Shown here in pieces: positions 1 through 4,991 of a DNA stretch of 35,332 nucleotides. The notes under the pieces were generated by a model. It was not told the origin of the DNA and did no database searches. It saw nothing but the letters and a program-made list of their open reading frames with translations. The position numbers and the translations under genes are program-made. Within the stretch, counting starts at the first letter, position 1. The number at the start of each line of letters is the position of its first letter. This stretch comes from Actinomycetes bacterium (GTDB lineage Bacteria; Actinomycetota; Actinomycetes; Nanopelagicales; Nanopelagicaceae), in contig CAKKQM010000010.1 of NCBI GenBank assembly GCA_919902125.1, forward strand, positions 10,557 through 45,888. Direction: 5' to 3'.

Positions 1-140
1 ACTGCAGTAACTTTTTTTACAGCGGTTCCCTTATAACAAGTGATGGTTTTCTTAGTTGTCCATCCAACCGCACACTTAGGTTTAACTGCAGTAACTTTTT
101 TTACAGCGGTTCCCTTATAACAAGTGATGGTTTTCTTAGA
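1..140 (-). repeat. 84-bp in-frame tandem repeat inside the secreted protein gene
   Basis: The block starting ACTGCAGTAACTTTTTTTAC at position 1 recurs at position 85 (period 84 bp = 28 codons) and is identical through about base 138. The near-complete DNA identity, synonymous positions included, suggests recent duplication or ongoing homogenisation rather than old protein-level conservation. Confidence 0.8.
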
Positions 141-236
141 AGCAGCATTTGCAACTGTGCCATTTGTCGTTAGTACGCTTAGGGCGATAACGACAACCAA
201 CGCTCTCGCAAATTTTGATTTCTTAGTTGATTTCAT
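1..236 (-). CDS. Secreted repeat protein, N-terminal part (runs off the left edge)
   Basis: The minus strand opens with ATG at 236 and stays open to the window edge, so only the first 78 or so residues are seen. The start MKSTKKSKFARALVVVIALS is a classical Sec signal peptide: a Lys/Arg-rich n-region, a hydrophobic core and an ANA|A-like cleavage site near residue 32. The mature part begins with a 28-residue repeat containing KKTITCYKGTAVKKVTAV and KPKCAVGW, with two Cys per repeat; a second copy starts before the edge. At DNA level the repeat period is 84 bp, and the two visible copies agree base for base over about 55 bp. It is probably an exported or surface-attached protein built of Cys-containing modules. 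I do not recognise a named family, and the total number of repeats is unknown. Confidence 0.75.
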   Translation of the reverse strand, partial: MKSTKKSKFARALVVVIALSVLTTNGTVANAASKKTITCYKGTAVKKVTAVKPKCAVGWTTKKTITCYKGTAVKKVTA

Positions 237-353
237 TTCAAATCCCCATCTCTCCCTGAGTTACTGCTTGTTACTAACAAGAGAATCTTCGCGCAGCGAA
301 CTCGCAAAAAACTCAATCTGTTATAGGACTAACACCTCTTTGACTATTCCATT

Positions 354-440
354 GATCACATTCCAAGGGGTATTTATTCTCTGGGTCACATTTCAAGGGG
401 TATTTATTCCCTGGGTCACATCCTAAGGGGTAACTATTCC
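354..440. repeat. Three contiguous 30-bp tandem repeats in a noncoding gap
   Basis: Within the 264-base gap between the divergent genes at 236 and 501, a 30-bp unit of the form GGTCACATTCCAAGGGGTA plus TTTATTCCCT occurs three times, with its AAGGGGTA core ending at 372, 402 and 432. Copies differ at only a few positions and have no spacers between them, so this is not a CRISPR. The last copy reads AGGGGTAACTATTCCCCCT and can fold into a small hairpin. It lies upstream of marC and could be a regulator-binding array or simply a minisatellite. Confidence 0.75.
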
Positions 441-441
441 C

Positions 442-465
442 CCTGGGCGAATTCAACCGCCCAGG
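442..465 (+). promoter_or_regulatory. Hairpin upstream of marC
   Basis: CCTGGGCG (442-449) pairs perfectly with CGCCCAGG (458-465) across an 8-base loop, followed by AACCCTTTT. It sits 35 bases before the marC start. It could be a weak terminator or attenuator of a leader transcript that begins in the tandem-repeat region. The T tract is short, so a terminator role is uncertain. Confidence 0.4.
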
Positions 466-500
466 AACCCTTTTCGATCCTTCAATCAAGAAGGTGTGAG

Positions 501-1112
501 ATGCTTTTGCACATGCGACTTAATAGCGATATCACGACATTAATTGCTCTGTTTGCCATCGTGAGCCCCATTACCTCTATCCCTGTTTTTCTTTCTCTCA
601 CCTCTGGCGCCACCAAGGAAAAACGACGTGTTATCGCTATGCAAACTGCCCTGGTCTCGGGATTGACTCTATTTATCGCCTACTTCATAGGGGATGTCAT
701 TCTGAAATTACTCAGTATTCAAATGGATGCATTCCGCATTGCAGGCGCGCTCGTAATTGGCGCGATAGCGTGGGGCATGGTGATGGGAAAGAAAGGTAAT
801 GTCATCGAAGCCTCTCCATCGGGTGCTGCGGTAGTCCCGCTTGCTATTCCCTTGATGGCTGGGCCTGGAGCAATAGCGACAGTGATTGCAATCGGCAATT
901 CTGACCGCGGAATCGTCCGCATCGCTGATGCGATCATCATTCTGGTTCTATCGCTTCTGACATTCTTGCTATTGCTCGCAGCAGAACCAATTGAACGCAT
1001 ACTTGGTGAGCAAGGCCTTATGGTGCTGACACGCATCTTTGGTCTGCTATTGCTTGCGATTGCAGTCTCTACGATTATGTCAGCACTTACATCAGCATTT
1101 CCAGGTCTCTAA
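501..1112 (+). CDS. MarC family integral membrane protein
   Basis: This is a 203-residue, very hydrophobic protein with about six predicted membrane segments. The family (MarC/UPF0056) lies in the inner membrane, and its transport substrate is not settled; the old link to multiple antibiotic resistance was not upheld. Family-like features are the N-terminal ALFAIVSPITSIPVFLSLT segment, the GATKEKRR loop, the FRIAGALVIGAIAWGM segment and the central PLAIPLMAGPGAIATVI motif, which is highly typical of MarC. An AAGGTG ribosome site lies 5 bases before the ATG at 501; an internal ATG at 516 is a possible alternative. The gene ends 15 bases before the first rnpB-derived repeat, so it is probably the native neighbour that once lay next to the rnpB 3' end. 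Confidence 0.85.
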   Translation: MLLHMRLNSDITTLIALFAIVSPITSIPVFLSLTSGATKEKRRVIAMQTALVSGLTLFIAYFIGDVILKLLSIQMDAFRIAGALVIGAIAWGMVMGKKGNVIEASPSGAAVVPLAIPLMAGPGAIATVIAIGNSDRGIVRIADAIIILVLSLLTFLLLLAAEPIERILGEQGLMVLTRIFGLLLLAIAVSTIMSALTSAFPGL

Positions 1113-1127
1113 CGATAGAGGGTATGG

Positions 1128-1156
1128 GAAACAGAAAAGTCGCCCTGTAAGCCGGA
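1128..1156 (-). repeat. rnpB 3'-end repeat R1 (about 28 bp)
   Basis: GAAACAGAAAAGTCGCCCTG and the following TAAGCCGGA match the 3' terminus of the intact rnpB (AACAGAGGAGTCGCCCTATA, then AGCCGGA, from 3106) apart from three substitutions. Similarity stops abruptly at 1157. This is the outermost copy and forms the left boundary of the RelE cassette. Confidence 0.8.
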
Positions 1157-1222
1157 GAATCAGCAGTATCCGCTTGAATTACGTGTTGAAGTGTTTGACC
1201 GACATTCAGATCTGTGGATAAA

Positions 1223-1252
1223 TTGTACAAAATATGTACTTTTTAGTACAAT
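1223..1252 (+). promoter_or_regulatory. Leaderless promoter and operator of the phd/relE pair
   Basis: A -35 box TTGTAC (1223-1228) and a -10 box TACAAT (1247-1252) are separated by 18 bp. The -10 ends 6 bases before the antitoxin ATG at 1259, and no ribosome site is present, so the mRNA should be leaderless. The spacer contains a perfect inverted repeat, TGTACT (1235-1240) TTTT AGTACA (1245-1250), and the -35 lies in the palindrome TTGTACAA. Such palindromes over the promoter fit autorepression by the antitoxin or toxin-antitoxin complex, the known regulation of these modules. Confidence 0.75.
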
Positions 1253-1258
1253 CTTGTT

Positions 1259-1507
1259 ATGTCAGATTTGTCCATCTCAAATGCTCGCGCCGATCTTGCC
1301 AAAGCCGTTACTCGCGCCAAAAAAAATCCGGTGACCATCTCGAGGCACGGTAAGCCTATTGCCGTACTGATTAACCCATCATTGTTCGAAAAATTTGTTG
1401 AGTCAATCGAAGAACTAGAAGACATTGCTGCATTTGATGAAGCAATGTCCGATAAAGATCCAACAATTCCATGGGAGCAGGTCAAGAAAGATCTAGGCCT
1501 TCTTTGA
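1259..1507 (+). CDS. Type II antitoxin, Phd/YefM family
   Basis: An 82-residue protein with the Phd/YefM fold signature: N-terminal SISNARADLAKAVTRAKK, then PVTISRHGKPIAVLINPSLF, the beta-hairpin that dimerises and binds DNA. The acidic C-terminal half (EELEDIAAFDEAMSDKD and onward) is the expected disordered toxin-neutralising tail. It should bind and inhibit the RelE-like toxin encoded immediately downstream and repress its own promoter. Its stop codon TGA (1505-1507) overlaps the toxin's TTG start, giving tight translational coupling. It is carried in the cassette between rnpB-derived repeats R1 and R2. Confidence 0.9.
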   Translation: MSDLSISNARADLAKAVTRAKKNPVTISRHGKPIAVLINPSLFEKFVESIEELEDIAAFDEAMSDKDPTIPWEQVKKDLGLL

Positions 1508-1776
1508 CCAATTACTCAATCGAGGTAAAGAAGAAAGCACAAAAATACCTCAGCACAATTCCCAAGAAGGACAAGCTCCGAATCGTTGGAGCAATAGAAT
1601 TACTCCGCGAGAATCCACTTCCGCCAAAGTCCTTGAAACTCAAAGGGCGCGACGGTTATCGAATTCGAATTGGCGAATATCGCATTATTTATTCTTTCAA
1701 TAGTAAACGGCTAACCATCCTCGTTATTAAAATTGGTCGCCGCAGAGACATCTATCAAACCGATTCCAATGAATAA
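1504..1776 (+). CDS. RelE/ParE superfamily toxin
   Basis: The open frame extends upstream to 1471, but family length and coupling favour TTG at 1504, which overlaps the antitoxin stop as TTGA and gives 90 residues starting TNYSIEVKKKAQKYLSTIPK. Middle and C-terminal features are RelE-like: LKLKGRDGYRIRIGEYRIIY, then a strand LTILVIKIGRRRDIY. Known RelE proteins cleave mRNA in the ribosomal A site, and the basic residues of the GYRIRIGEYR and IGRRRDIY stretches are where the RNA contacts lie. ParE-type gyrase poisons share the fold, so the target is inferred. The TAA stop (1774-1776) is immediately followed by rnpB repeat R2, marking a precise cassette edge. Confidence 0.88.
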   Translation: MTNYSIEVKKKAQKYLSTIPKKDKLRIVGAIELLRENPLPPKSLKLKGRDGYRIRIGEYRIIYSFNSKRLTILVIKIGRRRDIYQTDSNE

Positions 1777-1811
1777 CAGAAGAGTCGCTCTGTAAGCCGG
1801 ATCCTGTCGTC
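1775..1811 (-). repeat. rnpB 3'-end repeat R2 (about 37 bp, with a divergent extension)
   Basis: AACAGAAGAGTCGCTCTGTA followed by AGCCGGATCCTGTCGTC matches the rnpB 3' terminus with four substitutions. Beyond 1811 the identity falls, but fragments such as TCTAGTT and TTGCTC recur in the order seen in rnpB up to about 1855, folded as ATTTGC-TC-GCAAAT. This suggests the copy came from a diverged rnpB rather than from the one in this genome. It separates the RelE cassette from the tRNA cassette. Confidence 0.7.
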
Positions 1812-1888
1812 AACCTTGTTGCGACCTGCTGGTCTAGTTATTTGCTCGCAAATTTGCCAGCTTATTAAAAAGGACCCCGATTTGAACT

Positions 1889-1937
1889 GAACCCCTGAAG
1901 TTGGAGACTCAATTAAGAGTCTCGACCGAAGGGGTTC
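1889..1937. terminator. Two-part hairpin, probable terminator
   Basis: An outer stem GAACCCCT (1889-1896)/AGGGGTTC (1930-1937) encloses a perfect inner stem GAGACTC (1904-1910)/GAGTCTC (1917-1923). On the plus strand it is followed by TTTTC, so it may stop read-through from the toxin-antitoxin pair. On the minus strand it lies downstream of the tRNA-like gene. Confidence 0.6.
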
Positions 1938-2020
1938 TTTTCAATTGCTCAGGGCCCTTGCTCAATCACCTTCAACTTCTTGATCACTACCAATAGATCA
2001 GTTTCAAGTGGTTAAGACTG

Positions 2021-2095
2021 TGGTGTAGGTGACGGGATTCGAACCCGTACTGCAGGTTTGGTAAACAAGCGTGCTGCCAGTTACACCACACCCAC
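2021..2095 (-). tRNA. Atypical tRNA, best read as tRNA-Gly with anticodon ACC
   Basis: The minus strand can be folded into a cloverleaf with encoded CCA: acceptor GTGGGTG/CACCTAC (one G-U), D arm GTGT-AACTGGCA-GCAC, T arm ACGGG-TTCGAAT-CCCGT, discriminator A, then CCA. The only anticodon loop with U33 in place is TTACCAA, giving ACC (plus-strand 2060-2062), which would read GGU. The anticodon stem CTTGT/ACCTG has two mismatches, unusual for a working tRNA, and an ACC glycine anticodon is rare in bacteria. It lies between rnpB-derived repeats R2 and R3, so it is probably cargo of a mobile cassette. It may be functional, a decoy or decayed. Confidence 0.65.
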
Positions 2096-2172
2096 ATCAC
2101 GAGGTGAAGTGTGCTGTTTTGTGGGAATTAACAAATTTAGAATTTCAAATTATGTGTATAGATTTTTCTTGG

Positions 2173-2217
2173 GGAAAGAGAAGGACCCGACAAGTTATAT
2201 CGGGTCCTTCTCTTTCC
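2173..2217. terminator. Perfect 18-bp stem, bidirectional terminator
   Basis: GGAAAGAGAAGGACCCGA (2173-2190) pairs without mismatch with TCGGGTCCTTCTCTTTCC (2200-2217) over a 9-base loop. A GC-rich core flanked by A-rich and T-rich arms is the normal form of a bidirectional intrinsic terminator. It lies in the tRNA cassette upstream of the tRNA and would shield it and rnpB repeat R3 from outside transcription. Confidence 0.75.
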
Positions 2218-2273
2218 AAACCTGCAGTGCACAGAAAGTATGGCAGAGAATTCAATTACTCGGAGTTAATGTG

Positions 2274-2437
2274 AACAGAGGAGTCGCCCTATAAGCCAGA
2301 TCCTGTCGTCCCAAAGAACGGATCACCATCCATCTAGTTCCGCAATTGCTCACGGAATCAAGCGACCTACCCGATAGCTCGAACGAGCAGTTCTCAAGCG
2401 CTATCTGTCTGGTCTTGCTCCAGGTGGGGTTTACCTA
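2274..2437 (-). repeat. rnpB 3'-end repeat R3 (164 bp, pseudo-rnpB)
   Basis: This segment equals 3106-3269 of the intact rnpB at a constant offset of 832 bp, with only two differences found by eye (A for G at 2298, and A for G in the CAAAGAACGG stretch). It holds the 3' 164 nucleotides of RNase P RNA, including the conserved AGGTAAACCCCACC and ACAGGATC regions (read on the minus strand), but no 5' domain or promoter, so it cannot give a functional RNA alone. Similarity ends sharply at 2438. It is the left boundary of the mntA-hepT cassette. Confidence 0.92.
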
Positions 2438-2480
2438 TTCATAACAGAGCTTTCTCTACCAAGACACGGTAAGGCGCTGA

Positions 2481-2486
2481 TACCCT
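2481..2486 (+). promoter_or_regulatory. Leaderless -10 box of mntA-hepT
   Basis: TACCCT lies 6 bases before the mntA ATG at 2493, with no ribosome site between. This matches the TANNNT plus 6-7 bases pattern seen before many starts in this window. No convincing -35 box is visible. Confidence 0.5.
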
Positions 2487-2492
2487 TAACGC

Positions 2493-2783
2493 ATGAGCCA
2501 GCGTCTGGAATACCTACGAGCGAACAGTGAAGCTATCAGGGCTATTGCAGCTCGCCACAAAGCTTTCAATGTTGCAGTTTTCGGAAGCGTTGCTCGCGGT
2601 GAGGATACCCCCAATAGCGATATCGACATACTTGTCGATTTCCTGCCAGGGGCATCCTTGGTGGACGAATTTCGCTTAGAGAATGAACTTCAAGAATTTC
2701 TGAAAACAAAAGTAGACTTGATTTCGCGAGGTGGCCTGAAAGCTAGGGACACCCATATTCGGGAAGAGTCGATGGCCTTATGA
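2493..2783 (+). CDS. mntA: MntA-type minimal nucleotidyltransferase antitoxin
   Basis: A 96-residue minimal nucleotidyltransferase. The hallmark GSX10DXD motif is complete: G31-S32 in FGSVARGEDTPNSDID, metal-binding D43 and D45, and the third acidic residue D75 in TKVDLIS. In characterised MntA-HepT modules the antitoxin adds AMP units to a Tyr of HepT and so inactivates it; all residues needed for that chemistry are present here. The gene overlaps hepT by four bases (ATGA, 2780-2783). It lies in the cassette between rnpB repeat R3 and the intact rnpB, on the strand opposite rnpB. Confidence 0.92.
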   Translation: MSQRLEYLRANSEAIRAIAARHKAFNVAVFGSVARGEDTPNSDIDILVDFLPGASLVDEFRLENELQEFLKTKVDLISRGGLKARDTHIREESMAL

Positions 2784-3103
2784 GTCGTTCCGACACTGAA
2801 CGAATTGAAGACATCCTTGAATATGCCGACAAAATCGCAAACGCAGTGGCTCTTGGACATCACGTCTTTCTAAGTGACCAGTATGTGAGTCCTGCCGTCG
2901 AACGCTTCATTGAAGTGTTGGGAGAGGCGGCTAGGCAATTATCTGATGCCCGCAAGGCAGATTTTCCAGAAATAAACTGGGGAGAAATTGTCGGCCTTAG
3001 AACCCGATTAGCCCACATTTATCACCGGATTGATATAGAAAATATTTGGGGTGCCGCGTCACACGACGTACCGAACCTTGCGCGAGTACTTCGCGAAAAA
3101 TAG
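2780..3103 (+). CDS. hepT: HepT family HEPN ribonuclease toxin
   Basis: A 107-residue alpha-helical HEPN protein (formerly DUF86). The RNase motif RX4HXY is intact: R74, H79 and Y81 in RTRLAHIY. Known HepT toxins are dimers that cut RNA, and their motif Tyr is AMPylated by MntA; that Tyr is present. The start overlaps mntA. The TAG stop (3101-3103) is two bases from the 3' terminus of the rnpB sequence (3106), so gene and RNA gene are convergent with essentially no spacer. With some HepT homologues cutting tRNA, the tRNA-like gene in the adjacent cassette is noteworthy, but any link is inference. Confidence 0.92.
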   Translation: MSRSDTERIEDILEYADKIANAVALGHHVFLSDQYVSPAVERFIEVLGEAARQLSDARKADFPEINWGEIVGLRTRLAHIYHRIDIENIWGAASHDVPNLARVLREK

Positions 3104-3105
3104 AA

Positions 3106-3485
3106 AACAGAGGAGTCGCCCTATAAGCCGGATCCTGTCGTCCCAAAGGACGGATCACCATCCATCTAGTTCCGCAATTGCTCACGGAATCAAGCGACCT
3201 ACCCGATAGCTCGAACGAGCAGTTCTCAAGCGCTATCTGTCTGGTCTTGCTCCAGGTGGGGTTTACCTAGCCACATGCGTTGCCGCACATGCTGGTGGTC
3301 TCTTACACCACCGTTTCACCCTTACTCGTTATTGCTAGCGAGCGGTTTATTTTCTGTGGCACTCTTCCCGCGGATTGCTCCGGGTGGGCGTTACCCACCA
3401 CCTTGCTCTCTGGAGTCCGGACTTTCCTCGGTGCTACCCAGAGTTAACTGGGCTACAACGCGGTGATCCGGGCGACTCATCTGTT
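3106..3485 (-). ncRNA. rnpB: RNase P RNA, bacterial class A
   Basis: Catalytic RNA of RNase P, which removes tRNA 5' leaders. Reading the minus strand, all conserved blocks are present: GAGGAAAGTCCGGACT near the 5' end, CCACAGAAAATAAACCGC, GGGTGAAACGGTGG, TAGGTAAACCCCACC, AGATGGATGGTGATCC and ACAGGATCCGGCTTA. The 5' end ACAGATGAGTCGCC and the 3' end GGCGACTCCTCTGT pair as helix P1, with a two-base internal mismatch. A -10-like TAGACT precedes the 5' end. The last 164 bases are duplicated as R3, and shorter 3' pieces as R1 and R2, apparently because the 3' end is an insertion site. No U-rich terminator of its own is seen; hepT begins right at its 3' end on the other strand. Confidence 0.97.
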
Positions 3486-3491
3486 GGTGTC

Positions 3492-3497
3492 AGTCTA
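3492..3497 (-). promoter_or_regulatory. Probable -10 box of rnpB
   Basis: The minus strand reads TAGACT 6-7 bases before the expected rnpB 5' end (about 3485). The promoter region overlaps the 3' end of the mgtC-like gene. The -35 region is not recognisable. Confidence 0.5.
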
Positions 3498-3511
3498 CGC
3501 GAATACTAACT

Positions 3512-4006
3512 TTAATGGGATTTCTTTTTCTTCGGCTCATCTTCCTCATCTGCTTCTTCAGCACGGCGAAGCGCGACTTCTAAAAACTGGGTCGAGCGAA
3601 GCACGGTAAGGATGATTATTGTAAAACCAACGCCAACAACCTGGAAGCCAAGTCCAACGCAAACGCCCACAGCAGCAGTCGCGAAAATGGTCGCCGCCGT
3701 AGTCACGCCCTGGATTCCTCCACTCTTATCAGTGAAAATTAAGCCGGCCCCTAAGAAACCAATTCCAGTAATAATCGCGTGAAGTGCGCGAGTGGGATCT
3801 CCGAATTTAGCATTGACATCAAGAATCGCACCGATTGCAACGACGGTTGCGGCGGCGGAACCAACAAGTGCCATTGTGCGCGGTCCAGCTGATTTCCCCG
3901 CTCGGTCTCGCTCCCACCCAATAATTGATCCGAGAATCGCAGCCATAGCGCCATCAAGAATGACTGACAACTGCTGCCAGATATCGATCGCATGAAGATT
4001 TATCAT
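3512..4006 (-). CDS. MgtC/SapB family membrane protein
   Basis: 164 residues from ATG at 4006, with four to five membrane segments. The MgtC N-terminal domain signature is clear: LDGAMAAILGSIIGWERD, then KSAGPRTMALVGSAAATVV, HAIITGIGFLGAGLIF and VTTAATIFATAAVGVCVGLG. MgtC proteins support growth in low magnesium and bind the ATP synthase in Salmonella; environmental homologues without the long cytosolic C-domain, as here, are of uncertain role. The C-terminus is a charged tail ending in KKKKSH. The reading frame is open upstream to 4159, but the added residues lack family character and overlap hutG. A TACGAT box five bases before 4006 could serve a leaderless mRNA; an AAAGGAAAG ribosome-like site is 11 bases upstream. 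Confidence 0.82.
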   Translation of the reverse strand: MINLHAIDIWQQLSVILDGAMAAILGSIIGWERDRAGKSAGPRTMALVGSAAATVVAIGAILDVNAKFGDPTRALHAIITGIGFLGAGLIFTDKSGGIQGVTTAATIFATAAVGVCVGLGFQVVGVGFTIIILTVLRSTQFLEVALRRAEEADEEDEPKKKKSH

Positions 4007-4072
4007 GGCTAATCGTACTTTCCTTTCCGCGAAAAATGCCTCAACAAATGCCCGACACGGCAGGCTTTCCCG

Positions 4073-4078
4073 TACGAT
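4073..4078 (+). promoter_or_regulatory. Leaderless -10 box of hutG
   Basis: TACGAT ends 7 bases before ATG 4086 and no ribosome site intervenes. It supports 4086 rather than the in-frame ATG at 4005, which would overlap the start of the divergent mgtC-like gene. Confidence 0.5.
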
Positions 4079-4085
4079 CGCGGTT

Positions 4086-4991
4086 ATGGCAGGCAGGAAA
4101 TTGTCGCAGGATCCGAAATGGACTCGTGCCAATTCAATCTTTTCAAGCACCAAACCCAATGCAGATGTAGCTCTACTGGGTGTGCCAGCGCATGAAGTTT
4201 CACTCTCGTCTACATCGGCAGATCAAACTCCTACTGCTATTCGAGAAGCATTGGCACGCTACTCAACCTTCTCTAGTGCTCATGAGATAGATCTGCGCAA
4301 CCTCACATTTTCCGACTTAGGTGATGTCGATTCACCTGATCATGAAGTTGGCGAACAAAGAGTTGCCGCTGCAGTTGCTGGCGTATTGAGCAAACACAAA
4401 TTACTTATTGCCCTTGGCGGCGATAACTCCATTACTTACTCTGTAGCGGCTGGGTTGTGGCCAGATCTTTCGAAGGTCGGACTCATCACGCTGGATGCTC
4501 ACCATGATTTACGCGATGGCATCTCTAATGGTTCGCCAGTTTGGCGGTTGATCCAAGCAGGCTTATCTGGGAAAGGGATAGTGCAAATTGGCATTAGCGA
4601 TTTTGCCAATAGTCGCGAATATGCCGCACGTGCCAGAGATGAAAGTATCCACGTTGTCACTCGAGATCTCTTGCGCAAGCGCCCTATCTCGGATGTTATG
4701 ACCGAGGCACTTGAAATTGCAGGGGCACAAGGGCGCGAAATTTATGTGGATCTAGATGTTGATGTCTGTGATCGCTCCATCGCCCCAGCTTGTCCCGCAT
4801 CTTTACCTGGTGGAATTAGCGCTGATGAATTACGACAAGCGGCGTTTCTTGCAGGTAGAGATGCACGTGTGCGAGCAATTGATATCACTGAGATTGATGC
4901 AGCACTTGATACGCCAGATCAACGCACTATTCGCTTGGGTGCTTTGCTTGTGCTTGAGGCTGCTTGCGGTGTAGCAACCCGCCTGCGTTAG
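4086..4991 (+). CDS. hutG: Arginase-family hydrolase, probable formimidoylglutamase
   Basis: A 301-residue ureohydrolase-fold enzyme. Metal-binding motifs are GGDNS (111-115), DAHHD (137-141) and DLDVDVCD (D224, D226, D229). Arginases and agmatinases have GGDHS at the first motif; here Asn replaces the His ligand, so the metal site may be altered. In the histidine pathway this enzyme splits N-formimidoyl-L-glutamate into glutamate and formamide. The assignment to that substrate rests mainly on context: hutH, hutI and hutU lie directly adjacent on the other strand, and the 3' ends of hutG and hutH overlap by four bases (convergent stops TTAG). Agmatinase or another guanidino hydrolase remains possible. 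ATG 4086 is chosen because it leaves a promoter space. Confidence 0.8.
   Translation: MAGRKLSQDPKWTRANSIFSSTKPNADVALLGVPAHEVSLSSTSADQTPTAIREALARYSTFSSAHEIDLRNLTFSDLGDVDSPDHEVGEQRVAAAVAGVLSKHKLLIALGGDNSITYSVAAGLWPDLSKVGLITLDAHHDLRDGISNGSPVWRLIQAGLSGKGIVQIGISDFANSREYAARARDESIHVVTRDLLRKRPISDVMTEALEIAGAQGREIYVDLDVDVCDRSIAPACPASLPGGISADELRQAAFLAGRDARVRAIDITEIDAALDTPDQRTIRLGALLVLEAACGVATRLR

Noticed and set aside
354-440. CRISPR-like array
   Set aside because: Three 30-bp units are directly adjacent, without unique spacers, and no cas genes are present.
2058-2294. Small plus-strand reading frames over the tRNA cassette
   Set aside because: They run through the tRNA, the 18-bp terminator stem and the rnpB-derived repeat, and have no ribosome site or recognisable protein features.
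3275-3466. Reading frame antisense to rnpB
   Set aside because: It lies wholly inside the RNase P RNA gene and reflects its G+C-rich helices; there is no independent sign of coding.
1128-3485. A recombinase gene inside the rnpB cassette array
   Set aside because: No frame in 1113-3105 resembles a tyrosine or serine recombinase or transposase; the cassettes hold only the listed genes, so mobility must be supplied in trans if it exists.
4005-4085. N-terminal extension of hutG to ATG 4005
   Set aside because: It would overlap the start of the divergent mgtC-like gene, adds residues unlike the ureohydrolase family and would remove the promoter; ATG 4086 has a well-placed TACGAT box.
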